From the NCBI GenBank assembly GCA_019671135.1, contig JAHRHY010000020.1, positions 801,001-865,000 on the forward strand: a stretch of 64,000 nt of DNA. Direction: 5' to 3'. This document shows positions 1-10,867 of this stretch, one piece after another (the stretch's first letter is position 1; every line of letters starts with the position of its first letter). Under the pieces are notes generated by a model, which made no database searches, was not told where the DNA came from, and saw only the letters and a list, made by a program, of their open reading frames with translations. Both the position numbers and the translations under genes were made by a program. Source of the stretch: Linnemannia hyalina. Its lineage: Eukaryota; Mortierellomycota; Mortierellomycetes; Mortierellales; Mortierellaceae.

Positions 1-2
1 GG

Positions 3-323
3 AAGCGGGAGGAAACCGCCTGGGGACAGGACGCGTTCAACAGCAGCTGGTCCAATATGAACAGAGTTTATGCGTGTCCACCGTGGTCGCTAATCACCAA
101 GGTCCTCCAGAAGATCAAGCAGGACAAGGTCAAGGCAACGGTCATCACTCCATTCTGGACGAGCGCGCTCTGGTATCCTATGATCACAGCCATGTCGGTC
201 GACAAGCCTCTACGGATCCCGAGGAACCAAGTCTTACCAGCTCCAGGGAACAGTCCACACATCCTCGAGAGGAATCCAATGTGGTCGCTCTCGGCCTGGA
301 ACGTCGACGGCAACAAGCAGTAG
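3..323 (+). pseudogene. DIRS-like polyprotein, C-terminal fragment
   Basis: The frame is open from the window edge to the stop at 321-323. Its product resembles residues near the end of the DIRS-like RT-RNase H frame at 9.4-10.9 kb. Shared blocks are a CxPW(S/N)L segment, a TPxW.SA.WYP block and a VLPAPGN motif close to the C-terminus. In DIRS elements this region lies between RNase H and the tyrosine recombinase. The N-terminal part lies outside the window, so it cannot be said whether the element is intact. No tyrosine recombinase frame follows before the repeat at 378, which suggests a truncated copy. Confidence 0.7.
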
Positions 324-377
324 AGAATGGAGCACCCGGATGTTTGAGCACTACCGCCGCGCTAAAGAAGGAGATCC

Positions 378-521
378 TGAGCTATAATCACGTGTTATCT
401 AAGGGACGAAGAGCACATAAGCACTCTTCGTCCCTGAATAAACAGATCCCTCTCTTTGTTTCGTTATTCCATTTTCCTCATAACCTCATTGCTTATCACA
501 ACTCCGGTTATTATTTTCCAT
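378..521 (+). repeat. Dispersed short repeat, copy 1
   Basis: About 144 bp starting TGAGCTATAATCACG and ending TTATTATTTTCCAT. It contains an inverted pair (gggacgaagag / ctcttcgtccc) that can form an 11-bp hairpin. A near-identical copy lies at 2364-2506 and a diverged copy on the minus strand at 19731-19820. No protein is encoded. It could be a solo terminal repeat of a retroelement or a small non-autonomous element; the ends are not certain. Confidence 0.6.
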
Positions 522-741
522 CAGGTGATGGACGCAACGATTTTGTAATATTAGATGATGATGATGATTTCACCCAGTACGCAAGAGGGAATAGTTGGAG
601 GCTCACAAGACGGAGACTATTTTACTGAAAAAATTAACCCTGACTAGATGGTTTGCACTGTATCTCACAGGAAAAATGCAGTATTTCCACTGAATCCCAT
701 TTCCATTTTTTAAGTGGACTCTTTAAGGAAGCCAATATTAT

Positions 742-1017
742 TTAAAAAATGGCAAGGGCTGATCCTAGGTTCATATCCTTATCCGGTGCACCATACGCTA
801 GATTAATGAGTGATGAAAACGCCTCTTGCTCGGTCATCTTGGGTGCTTGTTTGGGGACTTTCTCTTGTGCTGGGCCTTGAGGGGAGTATGGCGGAGGAGC
901 AGGGTCATGAGCTGAGGCAGGGGCAGTGCCATGAGCTAAGGCAGGGGCAGGGCCATGAGCTAAGGCAGGGGCAGGGACAGTGGTGGACTGCTTCTTAGAG
1001 GACTTGAAGAAAGACAT
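742..1017 (-). CDS. Hypothetical proline/alanine-rich small protein
   Basis: A 91-residue frame. It starts with a Lys/Ser-rich stretch (MSFFKSSKKQS), followed by three copies of a PAPALAHG-like octapeptide, a PPPYSPQG segment and a more ordered tail (MTEQEAFSSLINLAYGAP). I do not recognise the family. The repeats and the proline-tyrosine motif suggest a disordered adaptor-like N-terminus. It may be an exon of a larger gene or non-coding. The octapeptide array may have grown by replication slippage of its roughly 24-bp unit. Confidence 0.35.
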   Translation of the reverse strand: MSFFKSSKKQSTTVPAPALAHGPAPALAHGTAPASAHDPAPPPYSPQGPAQEKVPKQAPKMTEQEAFSSLINLAYGAPDKDMNLGSALAIF

Positions 1018-1107
1018 GGCTTGTTGTGGCTGTGGTGACTTACGGCTGTAAGAGGTGGCGCTGAAAGGGCCAGGTCAAAGGATAGTCTTTTTTATACAAC
1101 TGTAAAA

Positions 1108-1154
1108 TAGTCACACATCTAGTCACACATCTAGTCACACATCTAGTCACACAA
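1108..1154. repeat. 12-bp minisatellite (tagtcacacatc)
   Basis: About four tandem copies of tagtcacacatc, the last diverging to tagtcacacaag. There is no coding potential. Confidence 0.85.
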
Positions 1155-1429
1155 GTGACTTTTTAGTTTTCGATTTTAAAGTCGAAGATCCTTGGATAAG
1201 CTTTTCAGAATGGGAGTGCTTTCTTCTTCAAAACATGTACATAATGAGAAAAAGATGTTTTGGTAGTACCAGTTGTCACCAATGTTCATTAGAAAAGTGC
1301 ACTCACCGCCCCAACACCGTGAGCGGTAGACTACTCACTCTAAATTCTCAGCGTGACATATGCAAAGGCGGGAGTCGTGTTATGCCGAAATAAATTAATT
1401 AGTCTAGCGGTAAAGTGATCATGGAGGCA

Positions 1430-2006
1430 TGCCTCCAACGCCTCTAATTGGCGCTGCGTACGTGTTATTCATGTATGCCTCCAAACTATAACTTATTTTT
1501 CTTTGCAACCTCTTTTTATTATTATTATTTTGAAGGCATGTCGAATGCACCATCAAAGGCAGACTGATGAGGGCTGGTGGGTAGGTTGGAGGCATCGCCC
1601 TTCCTTCTAGTCGATCTTCTTCTCTATTTCCTAAATTGTGCGCTTTCTATTGCCCTCTGTCGTCTGACAAAAGCATAATGCAGCGATACCGGTGTTATTT
1701 TGGGTGCCAGAGCACAAGAGAATCCATATTGACGCCTAATCCAGCAATGTGCAAAGGTAGCGGAGCACCAGAGAGCCTAGGTTGCAATGAGTTGTATCAA
1801 TGGTACCCGAGGGCCATGGCACAGCTCCTACGACAATCACTACGAACAAAACTCTCATGTGTCTATACTGCCACGCAACATTGGGCCACAGGTATAATAA
1901 ACGAGATCCCAAAGAAAATAAATTATAATCTGGAGGCATAGCTTAAACTTTGAAGGCATGCATGAATATCACGTACGCAGCGCAACTTGGAGGCATTTTG
2001 GAAGCA
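1430..2006. mobile_element. Non-autonomous TIR element (MITE-like, ~577 bp)
   Basis: The first ~55 bp (tgcctccaacgcctc...) and the reverse complement of the last ~60 bp share a core gcgctgcgtacgtg(t/a)tattcatg(t/c)atgcc. The arms contain several copies of the octamer ggaggcat, a typical sub-terminal binding-site pattern. The interior shows no transposase. No clear target-site duplication could be read, so the outer ends are approximate. Confidence 0.6.
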
Positions 2007-2157
2007 TTCGGAAGATTTGCATTAACCCAACAAAACAAATCAAACAAAATTGATTGGTTTTTCTTCACAGAGAGCGTGTGACACTTGAGTTTAAATGGGT
2101 CATTTTCAATCCCCGAGGGTGGGAGGGAACTTTGATTCCCAGACTTGGGAGGAGACA

Positions 2158-2363
2158 GGCACAAAATGTACCTTTCCAGCAGGAAGCGCTCCGATTCGCC
2201 CATTTCTTATTTCTGGCTGAGAACACAGAGAGCCTTCACCAAATATGAGTGTTTATTCGACTGCTTTTGTGAGCTGTCCATGGCTTGAGAGCACCGTTTG
2301 ATGGAAAAGAATTTCTCTTCGTGCTCAAGGCACAAAATGTACCTTTCCAGCAGGAAGCGCTCC
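2158..2363. repeat. 35-bp direct repeat pair
   Basis: The 35-bp sequence starting ggcacaaaatgtacctttcc is present identically at 2158-2192 and 2329-2363, separated by 136 bp. The second copy abuts the dispersed repeat at 2364. Short direct repeats beside an insertion are compatible with a local duplication; no gene is seen here. Confidence 0.8.
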
Positions 2364-2506
2364 TGAGCTATAATCACGTGTTATATAAGGGACGAAGAGT
2401 ACATAAGCACTCTTCGTCCCTGAAAAACAGATCCCTCTCTTTGTTTCGTTATTCCATTTTCCTCATAACCTCATTGCTTATCACAACCCCTGTTATTATT
2501 TTCCAT
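2364..2506 (+). repeat. Dispersed short repeat, copy 2
   Basis: Close copy of the repeat at 378-521, including the gggacgaagag/ctcttcgtccc hairpin arms and the same ending. Confidence 0.7.
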
Positions 2507-3366
2507 TTTTCTTAACGAATTCACAATAGGGATCTTCCCCACTTCACACACCCCTACACGCATTCACTCTTCTTTAAAAAAAAAAAAAAAAAAAAAAAAC
2601 GAAAGGAATAAGTGAATGCACTCCCATCACCGAATGGAAGGTCAGCCATGCAGCGATGCAGCTGACAGAGCACCGTCTCACCACTGGCACCACTCCAGTC
2701 TGAAAACACTGGCACCACCACTGCTTATACTCTATGGTATCGAAAGCACGACCTCGCATCAACTACGATGCTTGAGCAGAGATTAATCCTTACCACAGGT
2801 AAGATCTCCACTAACGATTAGTGTCACATGATGGTGAAAACAAAGGACGATGTCATCGTTCGCTATGTTTTTGTGAGAGATTGCGTGATTCATGCATGAA
2901 CCAATAGCAGATGACCTGAGAAAAAGGGGAGGAACAGGGCTGATTGTTCTCTCTATCACACACCTTACGCAATTTCACTCCTGCACACCATCATCATGAC
3001 AACGGGAACAATGTTCGGGACAACCCACAGATGAAAGCGCACCTCAAAGACTGAACGACCTTCATCAACACAACACCACCCAGTCATGAATACCAAAGCT
3101 TGGACCAATCAGAATGACGAAAAGAAAAACAAGACAATAAAACGCATAATCATGTGGCTCTGACTTGCCTGAATCTTGTTAACAATGCACCTTGCATGAC
3201 CCAATGGCAATGGACATAGCTGAAACGTGATCCACATGAGAGGGAGAGAATGGAATCGAGAAAACATATATGAAGATGAAAAGAGCATGAGAATGCCCAT
3301 TTTCTTCTCCATCTGCCAAACACACTTCCATTCCACTTCTCACATTTTTCTCTCCCGTCCACAACA
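2507..3366. other. Intergenic stretch with a poly-A tract
   Basis: A run of about 23 A at 2577-2599 is the only striking feature. The reading frames here are short and look like noise. The last 150 bp probably hold the promoter and leader of the gene at 3367. Confidence 0.5.
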
Positions 3367-4131
3367 ATGTCCAAATCTTCTCACTCCTCACCTGCTGAGT
3401 CCAGCACCAGCCCTTCTCGCCCTCCACTTGCCCCCATCAACATTGGAGATATTGAGAACAGGAGAAACGGCAGGGCATCTACTGAAGCCACAAGAACAAC
3501 AACACCACCAGCAGCAGCATCACCCACGGTGAGGGCAGCCGCTGCTCCCTACAACGCCCAACAACGCCTGACACGTAGGACGCTCAGGGTCGACCTGGAA
3601 CGCCACGCAAAACCAACACAGTGGACGATGCCAACCGACGAGTCCGAGATCCGGAACACGGCCCTCAACAATCTACAATCCGTCTACCTGCGGCTGCAGT
3701 CAGAAAGAACTGCCGTTCTTGCCCAACGAGCAAGCTACTTGTGTGACGCCTTCGGTGCATTCGATATCCCTCTTGGACAAGATCTGGAGGACATTGACAA
3801 CTTCAACCTCATGCACGATCGCGTGTACACATCGCTACTAGAACACGCCCTACGACTCGACAAGCACATTGCGTCGGTTCAGGAGCTCATCCAACAGTTC
3901 GAGTTCGCAGTAAAACGTGGTCACCTCTTCGATGACTATGGTTACCTCAGGACCAACAACTACACACATGGTCCACTGGTCGGCCTCATGACCAACCAAG
4001 TAGCGAGAGAAAAATCGTTCATCTCGCAATTTGCACCCCCATCACCCAGAACTGTTAGACGCAATCTCGAACTTATGTCACCCTCGGATATGACCGAAGA
4101 GCAGTTAGCGTACATTAGCAGCGGTCTTTAA
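3367..4131 (+). CDS. Hypothetical protein, 254 aa
   Basis: A single open frame with an ATG in good context (acaatgtcc). Residues 1-60 are Ser/Pro/Thr/Ala-rich and probably disordered. From about residue 65 the protein becomes mostly helical, with charged amphipathic stretches (SEIRNTALNNLQSVYLRLQS, RLDKHIASVQELIQQFEF) that could form coiled coils. It ends with a short Ser/Pro linker and an acidic helix. There is no signal peptide, membrane segment or recognised catalytic motif. Steady codon use and the absence of stops favour a real gene. A retroelement capsid-like protein is possible because gag-pol follows, but no zinc knuckle is seen. Confidence 0.55.
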   Translation: MSKSSHSSPAESSTSPSRPPLAPINIGDIENRRNGRASTEATRTTTPPAAASPTVRAAAAPYNAQQRLTRRTLRVDLERHAKPTQWTMPTDESEIRNTALNNLQSVYLRLQSERTAVLAQRASYLCDAFGAFDIPLGQDLEDIDNFNLMHDRVYTSLLEHALRLDKHIASVQELIQQFEFAVKRGHLFDDYGYLRTNNYTHGPLVGLMTNQVAREKSFISQFAPPSPRTVRRNLELMSPSDMTEEQLAYISSGL

Positions 4132-4941
4132 CACATGCACATAACAGCGAAGAATAAAATGCTCTTCCTTTCACTCAGAATTTCTGACGGAAACAACAGC
4201 AAGTTGTGTCGCCACAACAAGATCAGTAATACCAAGATGTTACACACAACTCTAAATAAAAGAACTGAATAGTAGCTGTTTTGTCAAGATCAATTTGTTT
4301 TCTCTCTTGAATTGTTGTACTTCTCTCTCCCTCATGACTCAAGCCTTGTGTATCAACGCACAACTTGCCCACACATCTCATCATGTTACCCCTGACAAGA
4401 ATACAGGTGACCCATTCACACAAGGCACACGCATGACTCGCAAATAACTTAATCTAGTTATTTCCTTTCCCTATGGATAAAATATACTCCCGCACAATAG
4501 CATATCGGACGGAACGACCTTGAGTGTCACCGCATGACATGCTACTGAGCTACGATGCACCCTTGAGCATGGTACCTTTACGATGCCACGCGTTCCAAAG
4601 ATTTGGTGATGAAAAGAGATGTTTGTTTTCGTCCTTGATCTAGGACATATTGCTAGATCTTTACTAGATCAAAGTACACCCATCAAGCCATACGGTCTGA
4701 ACAGATGTACGCGCTGAGTAGTACGTCCCTATTGACGAGACTCTACTATGACAACGTGAGTGAATGTTTCTGCGTTTATTTAGTGATCGTAGGCAACAGA
4801 AAAGGATTGTTTAAAAAGACAGGCTGTTACCTTGGAGAACAAGAACGGAAAAAAAACTTTTCGAACAGACTCTTCGACTTTTCTCCCCGCTCATCACTCC
4901 AATACCTCACTCACACACACTCATTACAAGCATCCCACATC
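4132..4941. other. Region before gag; no gene seen
   Basis: The gag frame stays open back to 4705, but the first ATG giving a Gag-like start is at 4942. A long terminal repeat for the Ty3 element would be expected here, but I could not pair any stretch with sequence after 9105. Confidence 0.4.
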
Positions 4942-6015
4942 ATGTCCAACGAGACTACTACCTACAACAACAACGCCGAGTTCCCCGCTCTTCAACAACT
5001 GGACATCAACGCCACTGACGCCTTTGTCGTCACCTCATCTTCGTCCTCTGCTCCTATTCCCGAGGACATCGAAATGGCCGACCAGGACCTAAGCGATCCT
5101 TTACCCTCTATGGACGATCATCCCATCTCCGCCGCTCAAGAACCCGATCTGAAGTTCTTCTCAATCATGTCTGATTCGGACTACAATGGCGATGTCGATT
5201 TGACGACTGACCTGCAAGACGTATTGCTATCCAAGCGCCATAGTCTAGCGCAATGGACGAAAGCGTACCGTCATTCTGTGCTCAGGGTTGCGAAGACCTC
5301 CATTGACCACTCTGAATATGCCAGCTGGCTGCAAGAGTGCGCCGATCTTGCCAAGATCGTGCGACAGAAAGAAAAAGAGCACGCCTCTTTTGCTGCAGCT
5401 TTGAGTTTGGGTTCTCTGGTAACAGACCCCATCCTCTCGCCGGCCTCTGCTGCTGCTGCCGCGGCAAAGGTTGACAACACCAAATTGTCACTGGACATGG
5501 GCACGCCCCGTTTCGGTGATGCCAAGCATGGCAAGGGACAGTCTTTTCAGGTCATCCGTGACCCTCACCTGTTCTTAGACAGCTTCAAGACCTACTGCGA
5601 AAATAGCTACGGCGAGACGCCTTTTCTCGCCAGCGCTCAGCGCCTCCTTTGCATGGCCATCCTGGACGAGCAGACCCGTCAACAGTTCAACGATGAACTG
5701 GCTCGGCATGGCAGCTCCTCTCTCACATGGGAGGAGTGTGAAGTTGCATTTGTTGACAGCGTTCTGACTCCAAAAGAACGTTCCCTCACCGTCGCTCGCG
5801 TTGCAGAGACAGGTCGTCGCAACAAGGAATCCTACCGCAACTTTGCACTACGTCTCCAGCGATCTGTCCGTGTGTATCGTATTGACGATGGCAACACCAC
5901 CGTCCTCTCTGGCATTATGGGCTCTATCCCTTCGATGGAACTGAACCTCATCAAGAATTCGATTCAAAAGGCCGGTACCTCTCTGTCCGAGGTTAGGTTG
6001 GACTCGATCACCTAG
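4942..6015 (+). CDS. gag: Ty3/gypsy Gag, capsid part
   Basis: A frame of 357 residues starting MSNETTTYNNNAEFP. It has an acidic, low-complexity N-terminus, then a retrotransposon capsid-like helical region. FLDSFKTYCENSYGE near residue 215 and a WEECEVAFVDSVLTP-like segment match the usual Gag pattern. It ends at a TAG (6013-6015). The same frame continues after this TAG into the zinc knuckles and Pol, so the codon falls inside what should be one Gag polypeptide. The alternatives are a nonsense mutation (CAG to TAG) and programmed readthrough. The upstream extension to 4705 is less likely coding. Confidence 0.75.
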   Translation: MSNETTTYNNNAEFPALQQLDINATDAFVVTSSSSSAPIPEDIEMADQDLSDPLPSMDDHPISAAQEPDLKFFSIMSDSDYNGDVDLTTDLQDVLLSKRHSLAQWTKAYRHSVLRVAKTSIDHSEYASWLQECADLAKIVRQKEKEHASFAAALSLGSLVTDPILSPASAAAAAAKVDNTKLSLDMGTPRFGDAKHGKGQSFQVIRDPHLFLDSFKTYCENSYGETPFLASAQRLLCMAILDEQTRQQFNDELARHGSSSLTWEECEVAFVDSVLTPKERSLTVARVAETGRRNKESYRNFALRLQRSVRVYRIDDGNTTVLSGIMGSIPSMELNLIKNSIQKAGTSLSEVRLDSIT

Positions 6016-6036
6016 CTCCTCACTGCCCTTAGCGCC

Positions 6037-9000
6037 ATGGAAGGACCAGACGACTCTCTCAAGAGACCCCACAGTCTCATCGACGATGATGAAGACGACA
6101 AGAAGGATGCCTCCTCGTCCAAGACCAATAACAGTAACAACCATGGTCACAAGCAACAGCGTCACCGCAAGAACGACCGCCATGGCAAAGGCAAGCCAAC
6201 TGCCGATTCGTCCTCGTCCCCATCTTCGTCTAGTTCCGGCAAGAAGACTTACCACTGTGATAATCACGGTGAGAATTACTCGCATAATACCAAGAATTGC
6301 AGGCACTGCACCAAGTGCAACAAAAATGGCCACACTGCCCCCTACTGTAATAGTGATCGCAAGAAGAACTTTGACAGCAAGGGCGGCAAGAGCTACAAGA
6401 ACAAGACAGAAGGTAAATTGTCTATGCCTCCTTTTTCTGAGTCTGAAATTTTGTCTGTGTCTGATCACACCTTTCTTACTCATGCTACTATTTCTTTACA
6501 GACAAGCGAACCTGAGGACACCAAAGAAATGACCGACAAGACAAGAGCCAAGTCAAGAGAAGAATCACTTCTCTCTCCTGTCATAACAGAACCTAGTAAT
6601 AAAAAATTACCATTGTCTGGTTCTAACACTATCCCTCTTGGTCCAATTCTGTCTCCCTCACTGGCTGTGCATACTTTTTCAACTACAGAAAATAATGTGT
6701 CTGTGACTACAGAAAATGATTTGTCTGTAACCCCTTTATCTGATAGCGAACAATCAGTTAAAACTACTATGGAGGTACCTGCACCTACAAGTGCACGACC
6801 CCAGTATGCGTTTCGCTCGTTGCCACCAAAACAACCTGCCGTTGTCTCTGTGCCATACTTTGAAACAAAAGAACCGTCTTTTGCTTGTTTGTCTAACCTT
6901 GCTGCTCAAAGTCAGGTTAACATGGACGACCACAGTGACAACGACAGTAGTATTGGTATGACGACGGAGGAACTCGACACCTTCGCATCTGACAAGTTTA
7001 CTATCAGACACTATGTTGCTATTAAGGATGCAGTAGAACACGACAACAGATTTCGAATTGAAATCCGTGCATTCAAAAGGACATACCATGCGCTGATCGA
7101 TACTGGTGCTACACATTCTTTTATCAGACAGGATATAGTCAAGGACCATAACATTCCTTTCACTAAGATCCCTGGTAATTTTACACTAGCAAACAAGTCT
7201 ACTGTTGAACGCATTGGAGTAACTGATCAAGTTGAATTTGAGTTCAATGGTCGGTTCCTCTCTGCCCCTTTTGAAATTATCGGAGATCAAGAGTTTGCTC
7301 TTACAATCGGAATGGATCTCTTTTATCATATGGGTTTCGCTCTCTGTGGTCTCCCAGACATAAAAGAGATGTCACCCGCACATGATGTTCCCGTTGAAGA
7401 CGAGAAACCATCTTTGCGTCCGATTACTACCCCTGAAGAGGAACTCACTGCTGATTTTAAGCGCATGAAAGGAAGATTCCTGGATGCCATCAGCAAAGCA
7501 CTCAAAGACAATGAAAATATCTCAAAGACAAGCCACTGTCCCGTTCCTGAGATGATGGTGTATCTACCTGTTCCGAAAGGTACCATTGTATATCGACGAC
7601 CTAGACAATTCGCTCACTCCCAGAGACCCATCTTGGATGAGACGGTCGCACGCTGGTTAGAGGATGATGTTATTGAGCTTGCACCAGCATGCAACCCACA
7701 TAACAACACCCTCACCCTTGCAGCTAAAAAGGATTTGGATGGGAAAAAGTCATTGTGGCGAGTGTGTCTTGACCCTCGCGCTTTCAATGTACATTTACCA
7801 GAGGATAATTTCCCTCTCCCTCTCATCTCCGAGATCATGCAAAAAGTAGCTGGTCACTCCATCTACAGCACCATCGGCCTCACACAGGCGTACCATCGTC
7901 TACCTATCCACAAAGAGGACAGACACCTTACTGCTTTCATGCACGAAGGTAAACAGTACATGTTCAAAAAGGCTCCCTTTGGTTTGAAGCCGCTCTCGAG
8001 TCTGTTCCAAAGAGGTGTGTCTCGCATTCTCGGCGATCTACCTTTTGTGTTGAACTTTATCGATGACATTGTGATATTTTCGAAAAGCAGAGAAGAACAT
8101 GAAGCTCATGTTAAATGTGTGATCGAAAGACTTGAAGCAAAATTGATCATCAACAAGAGCAAGTGTAATTTCTTCAGCACACAGATTTCTCTGCTGGGAT
8201 TCATTGTCGATCTCTTTGGAAAGAAAGTCGACCCCACTAAGTTAGCTAACATTCACGAATGGGCTCCACCTACCACTGCTAAGCAAGTGCAGTCGTATCT
8301 GGGAACGCTCAATTTCTTCCGTGAATACATCCCTCTCTACAGTACCATTGCTGCTCCCCTTGAAGCGCTTCGTCATAGAGAAGGAACATTTAAATTATCA
8401 AAAGATGAAATGGATTCTTTCAATGGACTCAAGGAACTGCTTGTGCGAGCTCCCGTGTTATCTTTCCCAGACTTCAGTCGGCCGTTCTACGTTGCGACGG
8501 ACGCGTCCAATGTTGGAATTGGTGCAGTTCTGTATCAGTTGCCGGAAGGTGTACCCGAACCGAAGGATATGCAGTCCGTTCCCGCGAACGTCAACTACAT
8601 TTCTTTTATGGCACGCACTCTGCAAGACCGAGAGAGAAAATACTCCGCTACTAAGAAGGAGTTACTAGCGATTGTTTTTGCTTTGAAAAAATTCCATCAG
8701 TATCTTTGGGGTTACCATTTTACTTTGTTCACCGATCATCGGGCTCTCACTTTTCTTCACTCACAGCAAGATCTGAACCCAATGATGACAACTTGGTTTG
8801 ATACCATCATGGCCTACTCATTTAACATTGTATACCGCCCTGGTGTACTCAATGTGTTGCCAGATGCGTTATCGCGTCAGTTTCCTCAGAAACTCTGGAC
8901 TGATCGACCTAAACAAAAAACACCAATCAAAGTGTACGGTTACATTCACATGCTTCAAGACAAATCGGTTCCTCGATTCACCGTCGCAGCAAAAGACCGC

Positions 9001-9105
9001 CACTCTCTCATGGCTGAGGTTCACTCCCTTGGTAATCTTGGTGCGAACAAAATGGTTAACCAAATTCATGCCCAAGACAAAACATGTGTCGAGAATCTAG
9101 ACTAG
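6037..9105 (+). pseudogene. pol: Ty3/gypsy nucleocapsid-protease-RT-RNase H, truncated in integrase
   Basis: In order: a basic Ser/Asn/His-rich segment; zinc knuckles (cysteines in YHCDNHGENY and CRHCTKCNKNGH); a long linker; an aspartic protease (LIDTGATHSF); reverse transcriptase with the FIDDIVIFS active site; and RNase H with ATDASN, KKELLAI, TDHRAL and LPDALSR. The frame ends just after the HxxxH-like start of the integrase zinc-binding domain, so the integrase core is missing. The first RT catalytic aspartate, normally in an LDL motif, is glycine here (STIGLTQAYH). The copy is therefore probably dead in both polymerisation and integration. It is in the same frame as Gag, 22 nt after the Gag TAG. 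Confidence 0.88.
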
Positions 9106-9380
9106 AACAAGGCAGAGTTGACCTTTTCTTAGGCAGGATCAGGAAGAGAGGTGGAGGAAGAGAACAAAGGGAATAGGGAGTCAGATATGGGTTTTCAAGG
9201 TGTAGACAAAGTATTATTCAAGTTACTAGGTAAGGATCAAACTATTTGGGGTACTATGGAATATATATATGTGATTGTGAGCAATGCTAATTAATTGTCT
9301 TGGGCTCATTCAACTGCGCCCAAGTGTCAACTGATCGTGCCAAGGGTCGACCGATCATGCCAAAAATCGACTTATCATAG
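9106..9380. other. Junction between Ty3 and DIRS-like remnants
   Basis: No gene. Three imperfect copies of a tcaactgatcgtgccaag-like unit lie at about 9325-9375, just before the DIRS-like frame opens. Confidence 0.4.
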
Positions 9381-10867
9381 GGAACGACGCGACATCACCC
9401 CTCTTCCAAACGTTACCTACAATTCCAATGGCGAGGGAAGCTGTACCAGTTCAAGGTACTACCATTCGGTCTATCCTTAGTTCCACTCATCTTCACCAAG
9501 GTTCTGAAACCATTGCTACGATGGGCGAGAACTCGCGGGATCAGGATACCAGCCTACCTCGACGATCTGATCATTGCAGCGGCAACAGAGGAACTCTCGA
9601 GGAAGCATACCAGAATGGTGGCAGAAAAGCTGGCCAGTCTGGGTTTTCTGACAAAGGAGTCCAAGTCGAGTTTGACACCATCCCAGAAACTACAGCATCT
9701 GGGGTACGAAATCGACACAGTAGCGATGACACTGAGGATTCCGGGAACCAAAATTCGCGATATGAGACACGAGGCGTCGACGCTGATCAACAAAGCAACC
9801 TGCTCAGTCAGACAACTGTCGTCCTTTATCGGCAAGGCGATAGCCATGACAGCAGCAGTATTTCAAGCTCGGTTGAAAGTGCAGCACCTTCAGGCAGTGA
9901 AGATAAATGCACTGAAATCGGGAATATCATGGGAGGGCTCCGTATCTCTCCCGACGACAGCCACCGAAGAGCTCCTTTGGTGGTGCACACACCTGCAGCA
10001 GTGGAACGGCCTATCGTGGATAGTTGCCAATCCACAGACCGACATATACACGGACGCTTCGACATCCGGCTGGGGAGTGGTGATCAACAACCGATCGTAC
10101 AGTGGCACATGGTCGGAAACTCACTACCCACGACACATCAACTACAAGGAGTTGTTAATGGTCTTCTATGCCTGCGGAGACCGGAGGTCAAGGGTCGCAC
10201 AGTCAACATCATCTCGGACAACATCACGACGATCGCCTACATCAACCACTTCGGCGGAACGAGGTCACCGGAGCTGATGGAACTTGCGACATCGATATGG
10301 AACTGGTGCCTCCAGACCGGAACCAGGATTCGGACCACATACGTCCCCTCAGCGTTCAACCCAGCGGACGCTCCATCTCGTCAACTGACAGGCCAACTCG
10401 AATGGTCAATCAGTCCATCATTTTTCGATCGCATGGATCAAGAGTGGGGACCCCATACCGTCGATCTCTTCGCCTCTCCCATCAACCACCACCTACAACA
10501 ATACATGACCTGGAAGCCATCACCAGGCGCAATCGGTCACGACGCTCTACAGCACAACTGGCAACCACTGGGCAACATCTACATCTGCCTACCATGGAAC
10601 TTGCTCCCGCTAATCTTACAGAAGCTTCAACAGGAACAGATCACAGCAACGTTTGTAACACCTCATTGGCCCTCAGCAGTTTGGTACCCAACAATTAGAT
10701 CGATGTCCGTAGCACCTCCCATTCCGATACCTCGACACCATGTCCTTCCAGCTCCCGGAAACGCCCCCGACATACTGGCCAAGAACCCTCACTGGTCCCT
10801 GACAGCATGGCGAATAAGCGGCGCCGTCTCGAGGATAAAGGATGGGATGAAGCAACCGCATCATTAG
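9381..10867 (+). pseudogene. DIRS-like reverse transcriptase-RNase H, 5'-truncated and frameshifted
   Basis: The frame opens at 9381 with HHPSSKRYLQFQW, followed by YQFKVLPFGLS and PAYLDDLIIA, the RT active-site block typical of DIRS/Ngaro elements. RNase H motifs follow (YTDASTSGWG; an INYKELL glutamate). Near 10175 the similarity jumps by one base into another frame that continues with NIISDNITTIAYIN, NPADAPSR and the C-terminal VLPAPGN block. The N-terminal RT fingers and the start codon are missing. The same C-terminal region occurs at 3-323. The copy is a non-functional remnant. Confidence 0.85.

Noticed and set aside
5848..6483. Antisense 211-residue membrane-like frame
   Set aside because: Shadow of the basic Gag/nucleocapsid region; the hydrophobic residues are complements of Asn/Lys/Ser codons.
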